This document shows, piece after piece, positions 1 to 7,455 of a stretch of 64,000 nucleotides of DNA (within the stretch, counting starts at the first letter, position 1; every line of letters begins with the position of its first letter). The notes below the pieces were generated by a model, which saw only the letters and a program-made list of their open reading frames with translations, had not been told where the DNA came from and did not search any database. A program made the position numbers and the translations under genes. Source of the stretch: Pseudomonas paralcaligenes (GTDB lineage Bacteria; Pseudomonadota; Gammaproteobacteria; Pseudomonadales; Pseudomonadaceae); the NCBI RefSeq assembly GCF_019655855.1, contig NZ_BPFX01000020.1:1-64000 (forward strand), written 5' to 3'.

Positions 1-1
1 C

Positions 2-961
2 TTCGTCTCATTCATGGCCCTGCACCGGGCGATGCGCGAGGACGGCGACGTGGTGGTGCTCGGCGAGGACGTGGGCGTCAATGGCGGCGTGTTCCGCGCC
101 ACCCTCGGCCTGCGCGAGGCTTTCGGCTTCAAGCGGGTGATCGACACGCCGCTGGCCGAGACCATGATCGCCGGCCTGTCGGTGGGCATGGCTTCCCAGG
201 GGCTGAAGCCGGTGATGGAGATCCAGTTCCTCGGCTTCGTCTTCGCCGCCATGGAGCACCTGCTGGCCCACGCCGCGCGGATGCGCACCCGCACCCGCGG
301 ACGCCTGGGCTGCCCGATGGTGCTGCGCAGCCCGATGGGCGCCGGCATCCGCGCGCCCGAGCACCACAGCGAGAGCACCGAGGCGCTGTTCGCCCACGTT
401 CCCGGCCTGCGCGTGGTGATCCCCTCGTCGCCGGCGCGGGCCTATGGCCTGCTGCTGGCGGCCATCGACGATCCCGACCCGGTGGTGTTCCTCGAACCCA
501 CCCGGCTGTACCGGATGAACCCGCAGCCATTGACCGACGACGGCAGGCGCCTGCCCCTGGACTGCTGCTTCACCCTGCGCGAGGGCAGCGACATCACCCT
601 CATCAGCTGGGGCGCCAGCGTGCATGAGACGCTGCAGGCGGCCGAGCGCCTGGCGGAGCAGGGGGTGTCCGCCGAGGTGATCGACGTGGCCTGCGTCAAG
701 CCGCTGGACCTCGACACCCTGGAGGCCTCGGTGCGCAAGACCGGGCGCTGCGTGATCGTCCACGAGGCGCCGAAGTCCTGCGGCGTCGGCGCGGAGATCG
801 CCGCCAGTCTCTACGAGCGCGCGCTGCTCGACCTGCAGGCGCCGATCCAGCGGGTGACCGCGCCGGACATCCCGCCGCCGCTGTACCGCCTGGAGCAGCT
901 GTACATGCCCGGCGTCGAGGACATCCTCGCCGCCTGCGAGGCCACGCTGAACTACGCGTAG
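2..961 (+). CDS. 2-oxoacid dehydrogenase E1 component, beta subunit (5'-truncated by window edge)
   Basis: Beta chain of a thiamine-diphosphate E1 enzyme of the pyruvate/branched-chain 2-oxoacid dehydrogenase class, which decarboxylates the 2-oxoacid and passes the acyl group to the E2 lipoyl domain. The reading frame is open to the window edge; the ATG at 14 falls inside the conserved N-terminal helix just before VVVLGEDVGVNGG, so the true start lies upstream. Typical segments follow: DTPLAE, GLKPVMEIQF, RSPMGAGIRAPEHHS, the SPARAYGLL loop, and a C-terminal transketolase domain with VIHEAPK. The E2 gene follows 157 bp downstream on the same strand, so this is the tail of an E1alpha-E1beta-E2 operon. 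From memory it resembles the P. aeruginosa PA3415-3417 cluster. The exact substrate (pyruvate versus branched-chain) cannot be told from the sequence. Confidence 0.9.
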   Translation, partial: FVSFMALHRAMREDGDVVVLGEDVGVNGGVFRATLGLREAFGFKRVIDTPLAETMIAGLSVGMASQGLKPVMEIQFLGFVFAAMEHLLAHAARMRTRTRGRLGCPMVLRSPMGAGIRAPEHHSESTEALFAHVPGLRVVIPSSPARAYGLLLAAIDDPDPVVFLEPTRLYRMNPQPLTDDGRRLPLDCCFTLREGSDITLISWGASVHETLQAAERLAEQGVSAEVIDVACVKPLDLDTLEASVRKTGRCVIVHEAPKSCGVGAEIAASLYERALLDLQAPIQRVTAPDIPPPLYRLEQLYMPGVEDILAACEATLNYA

Positions 962-1001
962 GATGTCCCGCGCAGGTGACCGCGAGGGGCACACAGCGAC
1001 T

Positions 1002-1104
1002 CCCTCTCCCTCCGGGAGAGGTTTGGGGTGAGGGTGCAATAGGTGGCTCCGGGTAGCCTGGAAAACCCTCACCCCCGGCCCCTCTCCCAGGGGGAGAGGG
1101 GAGA
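1002..1104. repeat. paired CCCTCTCCC inverted-repeat element between E1beta and E2 genes
   Basis: Two oppositely oriented palindromes built on CCCTCTCCC...GGGAGAGG, each adjoining a GGGTGAGGG/CCCTCACCC arm, fill most of the E1beta-E2 gap. The same unit recurs at 56221-56321 downstream of sthA. This is the look of a dispersed Pseudomonas intergenic repeat (REP/BIME-like). Within an operon it could form mRNA hairpins that alter relative expression or stability; that role is inferred. Confidence 0.75.
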
Positions 1105-1118
1105 ATTGAGGAGGCACG

Positions 1119-2231
1119 ATGAAATACTTCAAGCTGCCCGACCTGGGCGAGGGGTTGCAGGAAGCCGAGATCGTCGAGTGGCACGTCAAGGCCGGCGACA
1201 CGGTGAAGACCGACCAGCTGCTGGTCTCGGTAGAGACGGCCAAGGCCATCGTCGACATTCCCGCGCCCTACGACGGCGTGGTGAGCAAGACCTTCGGCGG
1301 CGAGGGCGACATCCTCCACGTCGGCGAGCCGCTGCTGGCCTACGAGGGCGAGGACGACGCCGGCACGGTGGTCGGTCGCCTGGAGGGCGGCCACGGTGGA
1401 GCGCAGGAGGACAGCTTCTTCGTCGGCGCGGCACCGTCCACCCGCGAGCACCTGGCGCCGCGCGCCACGCCGGCGGTGCGCCAGCTGGCGCGCAGGCTGG
1501 GCGTGGACCTGGCCGGGCTCGCCGGTTCCGGCGCCGATGGCCTGATCACCGCCGCCGACGTGGAGACGGCGGCCCAGGGCGAGCGCGACCGCTTCGGCGG
1601 CGAGCGCCTGCGCGGGGTGCGCCGGAGCATGGCGATCAACATGGCCAGGTCGCACGCCGAGGTGGTGCCGGTGACCATTTACGGTGACGCCGATCTGCAC
1701 CGCTGGACGGAGGCCCGCGACCCGCTGATCCGTCTGGCCAAGGCCATCGCCCACGCCTGCACGGTGGAGCCGGTGCTGAACAGCTGGTTCGACGGCCGCG
1801 GCCCGTCCATCCGCCGCCACGACAGGCTCGACCTGGGTATCGCCGTGGACACGCCGGACGGCCTGTTCGTGCCGGTGCTGCGCAACGTCGGCGAGCGCGG
1901 CGCGGACGACCTCAAGGAAGGCATGGCGCGCCTGCGCGCGGACGTGAAGGCACGCTCCATCCCGCCGCAGGAGATGATGGGCGCGACCCTCACCCTGTCC
2001 AACTTCGGCACTCTGTTCGGCCGCTATGCCAACCCGGTGGTGGTGCCGCCGCAGGTGGCGATCATCGGCGCCGGCGGTATCCGCGACGAGGTGGTGGCCT
2101 GGGAGGGCAAACCGGCGGTGCATCCGGTGCTGCCGCTGTCGCTGACCTTCGACCACCGCGCCGCCACCGGCGGCGAGGCGGCGCGCTTCCTCAAGGCCCT
2201 GGTGCAGGCGCTGGAGGCACCGGAGCCGTAG
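1119..2231 (+). CDS. dihydrolipoamide acyltransferase, E2 component of 2-oxoacid dehydrogenase complex
   Basis: 370-aa E2 core that transfers acyl groups from lipoyl-lysine to CoA. Residues 1-75 form a lipoyl domain with the lipoylation motif VETAKA (lysine near residue 43). An alanine/proline linker leads to a peripheral-subunit-binding domain (ATPAVRQLARRLGVDLAGLAGSGADGLITAADV, quoted in part; about 108-140). The catalytic domain from about 155 ends near residue 350 with FDHRAATGGEAA. In most E2 enzymes this motif reads DHRxxDG; here Thr stands where the Asp is expected. The gene has one lipoyl domain and is short for an E2. Start ATG at 1119 follows a GAGGAGG ribosome-binding site. It is the last gene of the E1/E2 operon and lies convergent to the transporter at 2259. 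Confidence 0.9.
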   Translation: MKYFKLPDLGEGLQEAEIVEWHVKAGDTVKTDQLLVSVETAKAIVDIPAPYDGVVSKTFGGEGDILHVGEPLLAYEGEDDAGTVVGRLEGGHGGAQEDSFFVGAAPSTREHLAPRATPAVRQLARRLGVDLAGLAGSGADGLITAADVETAAQGERDRFGGERLRGVRRSMAINMARSHAEVVPVTIYGDADLHRWTEARDPLIRLAKAIAHACTVEPVLNSWFDGRGPSIRRHDRLDLGIAVDTPDGLFVPVLRNVGERGADDLKEGMARLRADVKARSIPPQEMMGATLTLSNFGTLFGRYANPVVVPPQVAIIGAGGIRDEVVAWEGKPAVHPVLPLSLTFDHRAATGGEAARFLKALVQALEAPEP

Positions 2232-2258
2232 CCCGGAGGCCATCCGGGCCCCGTGCGG

Positions 2259-3110
2259 CTAGCGCCGGAACACCAGCACCAGGCCGAGCAGGATGGCGCC
2301 CATGCCGGCCAGGTTCAGGCCGCTCATGGCGTTGCCGAGGAACAGGTAGTCCATCGCCGCCGTCACCCCCGGCACCAGGTAGAACAGGCTGGTGACGTTG
2401 ACCAGGTTGCCGGCGCGGATCAGCCGGTACAGCAGCAGCTGGGCCACCACCGAGATGACGATGCCCAGCCACAGCAGCGGGACCAGGAAGTCGAGCGACC
2501 AGTCCACCTCGAAGCGCTGGAAGGGCAGCAGCAGGGCGCAGGCCAGCAGGCTGACCCCGTACTGCAGCGGCAGCGTTTGCAGCGGCGACTGGCTCAGGCC
2601 CTTCTGGGCGATGGCGCCGAGGGTCATGCACAGCAGCGCGCCCAGAGCGTAGCCGGTGCCGGCGACGGAGAAGCGCGCCAGGCCGATGCTCTGCCACACC
2701 ACCAGCACCAGGCCGAGCAGGGCCAGCGCCAGGCCGGCCAGGCGCAGGGCGGCGAAGCGCCGTTCCAGCAGCATCAGGGTGAGGATCGGCTGCACGCCGA
2801 GCACGGTGGCCAGAACGCCGGGGGTGATGCCTTGGTCCAGCGCCAGCAGGTAGCAGATGGAATAGCCGCCGATCATCAGCAGGCCGGTGCCGGCCGTGCG
2901 CAGGCGCTGGCCGCGCGCCGGCAGCCAGGCGCGGGCGAGCGCGCCGACCAGCAGCAGGACGCCGAGGGCGAGGACGAAGCGCAGGGTCAGGAAGGCGAAG
3001 GCCGAGGCGTGGTCCAGGCCCAGGCGGGCGAAGATTGCACCGCTGCTCCAGAGCAGGACGAACAGCGTGGTGGAGGCGCAGGCGCCCCAGAAGGTCTTGT
3101 CGAAACGCAT
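2259..3110 (-). CDS. EamA/DMT-family inner-membrane transporter
   Basis: 283-aa protein with about ten hydrophobic segments in the two-fold EamA repeat pattern (LWSSGAIFARLGLDHASAF near the N-terminus and a second repeat from about residue 150, ending GLNLAGMGAILLGLVLVF). Members of the drug/metabolite transporter superfamily export amino acids or other small metabolites; the substrate is not evident. The gene diverges from the AraC-type regulator at 3454 across a 343-bp gap, so that regulator is the natural candidate to control it. The stop is 27 bp from the end of the convergent E2 gene. Confidence 0.85.
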   Translation of the reverse strand: MRFDKTFWGACASTTLFVLLWSSGAIFARLGLDHASAFAFLTLRFVLALGVLLLVGALARAWLPARGQRLRTAGTGLLMIGGYSICYLLALDQGITPGVLATVLGVQPILTLMLLERRFAALRLAGLALALLGLVLVVWQSIGLARFSVAGTGYALGALLCMTLGAIAQKGLSQSPLQTLPLQYGVSLLACALLLPFQRFEVDWSLDFLVPLLWLGIVISVVAQLLLYRLIRAGNLVNVTSLFYLVPGVTAAMDYLFLGNAMSGLNLAGMGAILLGLVLVFRR

Positions 3111-3453
3111 GAAGAATCACCTGTCGGAAAGGACAACAGGCTCCGTCGCCGGCGCGGGCGCAGAGAGGACGGAACCGTGGAAGTCTGGCGACCGGCCGCG
3201 CGGGCGGACGATCAGGCGCGGGGTGGCGGCGGAGGAGTGCCGGCCCGTGGGGTGACAGGTGGTGGCGCGCACGGATGCTCGCCGTGGAGAACGACGAGGC
3301 CGGAAGGAGTGTGCGCGACTGGTTTCATGGAGAACATCCATCTAGGGATGGGGCGACACTACTCCCGTCCTGGCCGACCGGTCAATCTTCCATCCCTGGC
3401 GCGGGCGCGGGGGATTCCGTAGGGTGTCCCGTGCAACCCCGACGAGGACCCGC
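3111..3453. other. divergent intergenic region, transporter / AraC regulator
   Basis: 343 bp between the divergent transporter and regulator genes. Short frames crossing it look like shadows. It must contain both promoters, but I see no clear -35/-10 pair or palindromic operator. GAGGA at about 3444-3448 lies a few bases upstream of the ATG at 3454 and supports that start for the regulator. Confidence 0.5.
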
Positions 3454-4131
3454 ATGCACGAAGAACACTGGCAGGGCGCGCTCTGGCTCGGCCGCGATCA
3501 TTGCCTGCTGGCCGGGGTCAGCGGCAGCGCCCGACCTCACGCTCACTATGCGCACCAGTTGCTGCTGGCGACCGGCGAGCCGCTGCAGCTGTCCGTCGAG
3601 GGGCGGGCGTGCAGCGGGCACGCGCTGCTGGTGCCTTCGCAACGCGCCCATGCCTTCGAACTGGCCGGCCAGCCGCTGCTGGCCCTGTACGCCGAGCCGC
3701 TGGCCTTTTCCGTCGAGCAGTTGCAGGTGCTGGCCGAGACCGCGCCCGCCGAGATGGCGGCCCTGGCCGGGCGCGTTCGCCAACTGCCGCGCGCGCCGCT
3801 GGATGCGCGCGTGCGCCAGGCACTGGATGCGGTGGACGAGCAGCTGGTCGAGCGGGTCAGCGCCCGTGACCTGGCGCAGCGCGTGTGCCTGTCGCTCAGC
3901 CAGCTGGAGCGGCTGTTCGCCGATCAGGTCGGCCTGTCCGTGCGGCGCCTGGTGCGCTGGCGCCGCCTGCGCCTGGCGCTGGTCCTGGCGCTGAACGGTG
4001 CCACGCTCACCGAGGCGGCCCACGCCGCCGGCTTCGCCGACTCGGCCCACCTGTCGCGCACCGTGCGCGAGCTGTTCGGCATCCGCGCCGACCGCAGCCT
4101 GCGCCACCTGCGGCTACGGCTGCTGGATTGA
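3454..4131 (+). CDS. AraC-family transcriptional regulator
   Basis: 225-aa regulator. The N-terminal part resembles a cupin-like sensor (HAHYAHQLLLATGEPLQL at about 29-46, with a spaced His pair), and the C-terminal about 100 residues form the double helix-turn-helix of AraC/XylS proteins (LAQRVCLSLSQLERLF and TLTEAAHAAGFADSAHLSR). An alternative GTG at 3424 exists, but the ATG at 3454 has a better ribosome-binding site and begins where the domain begins. It is divergent from the EamA transporter, its probable target. Its last 18 bp overlap the end of the convergent sterol-desaturase-like gene. Confidence 0.85.
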   Translation: MHEEHWQGALWLGRDHCLLAGVSGSARPHAHYAHQLLLATGEPLQLSVEGRACSGHALLVPSQRAHAFELAGQPLLALYAEPLAFSVEQLQVLAETAPAEMAALAGRVRQLPRAPLDARVRQALDAVDEQLVERVSARDLAQRVCLSLSQLERLFADQVGLSVRRLVRWRRLRLALVLALNGATLTEAAHAAGFADSAHLSRTVRELFGIRADRSLRHLRLRLLD

Positions 4132-5016
4132 GCGCAGCGCCTCCGGCGTCTCCGGGACCGGGGTGCTGGATACGGGGCGGCGGAAGGGTTCGACCAGCTG
4201 CGCCAGGTAGCCGCGCGGGTAGTCCGGGCGGTCGCCGATGCCCAGGTCGGCGTCGCTCAGCCGGTAGTCCGCGCGGTGGAAGGCGGTGCCCAGCAGGCGA
4301 TCCCAGACGCTGAAGAACAGCGCGAAGTTGACGTCGCCGGCGCGGCCGTAGCGGATGTGGTGGAAGCGGTGCAGCGGCGCCCAGGCGAACAGGTGGCGCA
4401 GCGGGCCGATACGCATGTCGACGTTGCTGTGCTGCAGCAACAGCTGCACGGCGATGGCGAAGGCCAGCAGGGCGGCGACGTCGAGCGGCAGGCCGAGCAG
4501 GATCAGCGGCAGCACGCCGGCGCCGGCCTCCAGCAACTGGTGCAGCGGATGCTTCATCAGGCCGTTGAAGCCGTACAGGCGCGGCGCGCTGTGGTGCACC
4601 GCGTGCAGGCGCCAGAGCAGGGCATTGCGGTGGCTGAGCCAGTGCATCAGGGTGATGCCGAGGTCGGCGCAGGCGATGGCCAGGGCCAGTTGCAGCCACA
4701 GCGGCCAGTGCGTCGGCCATAGCACTGGCGACGGCAGCCATCCGGCGAGCAGTGGAACGGCGGCGAGGCTGACCAGGTTCAGCGACTCGTTCACCAGCGC
4801 GTGCAGCAGGTCGCCCGGGCCGTCGCCGTGGGGTTCGTTCCAGCTGCGCTGATAGGGCAGCAGGCGTTCGGCGAGTTGGGAAACGAGGATGGCGGCGAGC
4901 AGCAGGGGCAGCAGCCACAGCGGCGACAGCTGGCGATAGCCGACCAGCCAGGTGGCCAGGCCGATCAGGCCGAAACAGAACAGCGGGGCATAGAGGATGC
5001 GAAGCAGGGGATGCAT
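4114..5016 (-). CDS. sterol desaturase / fatty acid hydroxylase family protein
   Basis: 300-aa integral membrane protein of the di-iron fatty acid hydroxylase superfamily. The histidine boxes are visible: HWLSHR, LHAVHHS, HPLHQ and HRFHHIRYG, with hydrophobic segments before and between them. Such enzymes hydroxylate or desaturate lipid chains using O2 in the inner membrane; the actual substrate in Pseudomonas is unknown. It overlaps the AraC gene by 18 bp in convergent orientation. No neighbouring lipid-biosynthesis gene helps define its role. Confidence 0.85.
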   Translation of the reverse strand: MHPLLRILYAPLFCFGLIGLATWLVGYRQLSPLWLLPLLLAAILVSQLAERLLPYQRSWNEPHGDGPGDLLHALVNESLNLVSLAAVPLLAGWLPSPVLWPTHWPLWLQLALAIACADLGITLMHWLSHRNALLWRLHAVHHSAPRLYGFNGLMKHPLHQLLEAGAGVLPLILLGLPLDVAALLAFAIAVQLLLQHSNVDMRIGPLRHLFAWAPLHRFHHIRYGRAGDVNFALFFSVWDRLLGTAFHRADYRLSDADLGIGDRPDYPRGYLAQLVEPFRRPVSSTPVPETPEALRSIQQP

Positions 5017-5088
5017 GGCGCTCTCCGGCAGGGGAAGGAGCGCCCAGCATCGGTCGCCGCCCGGCGGGCGGCTTGAACGAACGGCGCG

Positions 5089-5355
5089 TCAGGCGTCGTC
5101 GTCGGTGGCGGCGTCCAGCTCGGCGAGGGCGTCCGGCTGGTTCTTGAAGGCCTTGGCGAAGGTGTCGCGGTTCTTCGCCATGAAGATGCCCAGCTCCTCC
5201 ACCTGTTCCTCGCTGAGCGAGGGCACCGCCTTGTGCAGGGCTTCGGACAGGGCCTCGGCCAGTTCCAGCATCTTGTCGTAACGATCGGCTTCGGCCTTAT
5301 CCATGAACAGGCGCTCCGGATCGCGACTGCTGCGGTACACCACTTCGACGGCCAT
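5089..5355 (-). CDS. yebG: YebG-family SOS-inducible protein
   Basis: 88-aa protein beginning MAVEVVYRSSRDPERLFMDK, with the conserved DKAEADRYDKMLELAE segment typical of YebG, a small LexA-controlled protein of unclear biochemical function that is induced by DNA damage. A LexA-box-like sequence lies at 5388-5403, 33 bp upstream of the start, which agrees with SOS control. The C-terminus is acidic (DAATDDDA). Monocistronic by context. Confidence 0.85.
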   Translation of the reverse strand: MAVEVVYRSSRDPERLFMDKAEADRYDKMLELAEALSEALHKAVPSLSEEQVEELGIFMAKNRDTFAKAFKNQPDALAELDAATDDDA

Positions 5356-5387
5356 TCATCACCTCATTCCCGTATCATGTGATTGAT

Positions 5388-5403
5388 ATGTATGGATATA
5401 CAG
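5388..5403 (-). promoter_or_regulatory. LexA (SOS) box upstream of yebG
   Basis: On the minus strand the 16-mer reads CTGTATATCCATACAT, matching the gammaproteobacterial SOS consensus CTGT-N8-ACAG except for the last base, and it has the usual TA-alternating centre. It is placed directly upstream of the yebG-family gene. Confidence 0.75.
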
Positions 5404-5776
5404 TATTCCATCGGCCCATGTCGACGCAAGCGGCACCGCTTCCAAGGAAGGATTGCCGCCATGCCGGCTGGCCTTCATCCTGCATAGCCGTTGTCATGCG
5501 AGTGGTCCAGCATGGACCTGTTCTGTCGAAGGAGTGAGATGGTGGATTTCAAGCGAGTCGATGCCCTGCGGGGCGGTATGCATGCCCTGGCCCAGTCGTT
5601 CGGCAACCTGCTGGTGGAGGCCTTCCACTACATGGCGCTGTTCGGCATCGGCGGCATCACCGCCTGGGCGTCGGTGGTGACCTTCCTCGGCATGCTGGAC
5701 AAGGGGCATGTCACTGTCGACGACATCCTCCTGCTGTTCATCTACCTGGAGCTGGGGGCCATGGTCGGCATCTACT

Positions 5777-5786
5777 TCAAGACCAA
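5777..5786. repeat. 10-bp target-site duplication, left copy
   Basis: TCAAGACCAA, immediately outside the left inverted repeat of the element; identical to 9237-9246. Flanking bases differ on both sides, so the repeat is exactly 10 bp. In the uninterrupted gene it encodes part of the FKTN codons. Confidence 0.85.
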
Positions 5787-5803
5787 CCAACCGTATCTAA
5801 CAC
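5787..5803. repeat. left terminal inverted repeat of the element
   Basis: CCAACCGTATCTAACAC. Aligned without gaps to the inverted right end (CCAATGAGTCCTAACAC), the outer CCAA and the inner CTAACAC are identical and the six bases between differ: 11 of 17 matches. It abuts the 10-bp direct repeat with no spacer. Confidence 0.7.
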
Positions 5804-5873
5804 AAGTTTTTTCGCGGCCTGCAGGGTGGCAAGCCTAGCTATCACTGTGTCTGGATTGATGGAGTAAGTGAGC

Positions 5874-6347
5874 ATGAAGTTGGTAGATAGCAGCCGCAAA
5901 CGTATGCATGACGGGGCCAATTCGATTGGTAACCTGATGGTGGAAGGCTTCCATTATTTGGGCCTTTTTGCCATTGGAGCGGCCACGGCATGGGCCTCTG
6001 TGATGGCCTTTATGGGGATGGTTGAAAAAGGCCAAGCAAACATTGATGACATTCTCTTGCTCTTCATTTATCTAGAACTGGGAGCAATGGTAGGCATCTA
6101 CTTTAAAACAAATCACCTTCCTATCCGTTTTTTGCTCTACATAGCGATAACGGCTCTTACGCGATATCTGATTGGTGATGTATCGCATCATAAAGCCCCG
6201 GATGTTGGTCTGCTGTATCTGTGTGGCGGAATATTTTTGCTGTCGCTATCTGTTTTGGCTGTCAGGATTGCCTCAAATAAATTTCCTTCCAGTAAGGCGA
6301 TGGATGCGACGGGGGATGTGGTTGGTGATAGTGCTGGAGAAAAATAA
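5874..6347 (+). CDS. psiE: PsiE-family membrane protein carried by the element (rescue copy)
   Basis: 157-aa full-length PsiE homologue. It has the same architecture as the broken host gene (four predicted hydrophobic segments; shared HYLGLFAIGAATAWASV-like, DDILLLFIYLELGAMVGIYFKTNH and YIAITALTR blocks) but is clearly diverged in sequence and AT-richer. GTG at 5868 is an alternative start; ATG 5874 has GGAG 9 bp upstream. It lies 35 bp after the stop of the truncated host frame and in the same direction, so the host psiE promoter can transcribe it. PsiE is an inner-membrane protein linked to phosphate starvation in E. coli; its biochemical role is unknown. The conserved target gene riding inside the element that breaks it suggests functional replacement. 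Confidence 0.88.
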   Translation: MKLVDSSRKRMHDGANSIGNLMVEGFHYLGLFAIGAATAWASVMAFMGMVEKGQANIDDILLLFIYLELGAMVGIYFKTNHLPIRFLLYIAITALTRYLIGDVSHHKAPDVGLLYLCGGIFLLSLSVLAVRIASNKFPSSKAMDATGDVVGDSAGEK

Positions 6348-6418
6348 ATTGGTGCGGGATAAAGATAAGTTCGAAGATAATGGCTCGTGGTTTTGAGTCG
6401 CCTTGGTACTCAGGAGGG

Positions 6419-6445
6419 GCGAGCAGTGCTGAAAGCATTGCTCGC
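6419..6445. terminator. hairpin between convergent psiE copy and minus-strand operon
   Basis: A 12-bp stem (GCGAGCAGTGCT / AGCATTGCTCGC, one G-T position) closes on a GAA loop, centred between the two convergent stops at 6347 and 6469. There is no strong T-run, so bidirectional termination or mRNA end protection is a guess. Confidence 0.45.
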
Positions 6446-6468
6446 GAACATGCTGCGAATATAATTTT

Positions 6469-7452
6469 CTAAATTATGAGCTCACGCCATAGAACTTGCT
6501 TTGAACTAAGCTTTTCTCTTTCGCTAAAGCGTGTTTCGGAAATGTGCTTTAGAGAAAAGCTGGTCATGGGAGAGGGGTGGTTTTCAAAAATCTGCATCCC
6601 GAGCCCTATTTCGCAAACGTGTGAGTCGAAGCGAATGAAGCGTTCATGTGCATAGTCTCTGAAAAAGCTATCATGATTAGATATCAGTGTCAGGCTATTC
6701 AATACTTTTGCTAATGGGGGGCAATTTGCAATATTTACATTAAAGTAGTTTGTTATTTCATGGTAGGCGGTGCTGTTTTTTTCGTCACCCCCAGAAATTA
6801 TTGTGACGCTAAACTTTTTATCGCTATTAGCAAGCATCCTTAAGAAACCTAAGGCCCCTGAGGCTGTCTGGCCACGTCCAAGGCTTTCGCGAATACGAGT
6901 GTATGAGTAGCGATCAATTATAGTTATGTTTTTAGAGTATTTAGCCAGAGGGGCTATTTTTTCTGACCAGATGGCTTGAGCGTTGCTGCCAAAGGGGATG
7001 TCCGACCGTCCCGCGGTGCGACTAGCTTTAAAATTTACTGACTCGCTAGCAGCTCCGGCTCCTAATAACTCAAATCCGGTAGTGGTGCAATGCCTGACTG
7101 AGTCTTCGCTGTTGGAAAGAATTTTGCTTATTTCGTCATCCGCCAAAGCTGTTTTAAATATTTGGCATAGTGTTGTTAGTTTTGAAAAATCCTCATAGTC
7201 ACAAAAGTCATTCCATTCATTATCAACTATTGAGGTTCGGTAGTACTCAAGAGCTTCTTTCCAGCGTTGATGGTATTTTACTGGGAATTTTTTAATTAAA
7301 TCCAAAAGGCTGTCGAACTTGTCGGCGTTTGAAATTAAAACTCCATGATCCCGCCAAAGCTGAAGTATGGTGTCGTGGGCTGCACTTTGGCCTGCAGTGT
7401 TTAGGGTTTTGGAGTCAAAAAAATGAGTATCAAAGGCGAATTCGGTAATCAT
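6469..7452 (-). CDS. unknown protein of the element operon, C-terminal MIT_C/PLD-like region
   Basis: 327-aa protein, AT-rich codon use, no signal peptide or membrane segment. I do not recognise the whole protein. The segment from about residue 195 (KNITIIDRY) to 325 has the order seen in MIT_C-type phospholipase-D-like domains: a hydrophobic strand ending in D-R-Y, an alpha/beta stretch with FSVTIISGG, then AHERFIRFD followed by GLGMQIF, comparable to the family's HDR...GRGLD-type end. HERFIRFD fits an HxRxxxxD variant of the HKD motif. It starts 3 bp after the ATPase stop, with GGAGA upstream, so the genes are co-transcribed. As partner of a DUF3696-type ATPase on a mobile element it is a plausible anti-phage effector; that function is inferred. 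Confidence 0.7.
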   Translation of the reverse strand: MITEFAFDTHFFDSKTLNTAGQSAAHDTILQLWRDHGVLISNADKFDSLLDLIKKFPVKYHQRWKEALEYYRTSIVDNEWNDFCDYEDFSKLTTLCQIFKTALADDEISKILSNSEDSVRHCTTTGFELLGAGAASESVNFKASRTAGRSDIPFGSNAQAIWSEKIAPLAKYSKNITIIDRYSYTRIRESLGRGQTASGALGFLRMLANSDKKFSVTIISGGDEKNSTAYHEITNYFNVNIANCPPLAKVLNSLTLISNHDSFFRDYAHERFIRFDSHVCEIGLGMQIFENHPSPMTSFSLKHISETRFSEREKLSSKQVLWRELII

Positions 7453-7455
7453 TTT

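Larger units (their letters stand above)
5539..5838 (+). pseudogene. psiE: psiE, 5' fragment (interrupted by mobile element at codon 83)
   Basis: Starts at ATG 5539 after AAGGAG and encodes 82 residues of a PsiE-family membrane protein (phosphate-starvation-inducible E) up to GIYFKTN, with two hydrophobic segments. After base 5786 the frame enters the inserted element and ends after 17 foreign residues at 5838. The remainder of the gene resumes at 9247. Joining 5786 to 9247 gives one 471-bp frame of 156 codons plus stop, in which FKTN is followed by HMPVRFLIYVAITALTR, exactly as in the intact copy carried by the element. Host codon use is GC-rich, unlike the element. Confidence 0.92.

Noticed and set aside
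5480..5497. Possible Pho box upstream of psiE (CTGCATA-GCCG-TTGTCAT)
   Set aside because: Only the second half matches CTGTCAT; too weak to call, although PhoB control of psiE would make sense.
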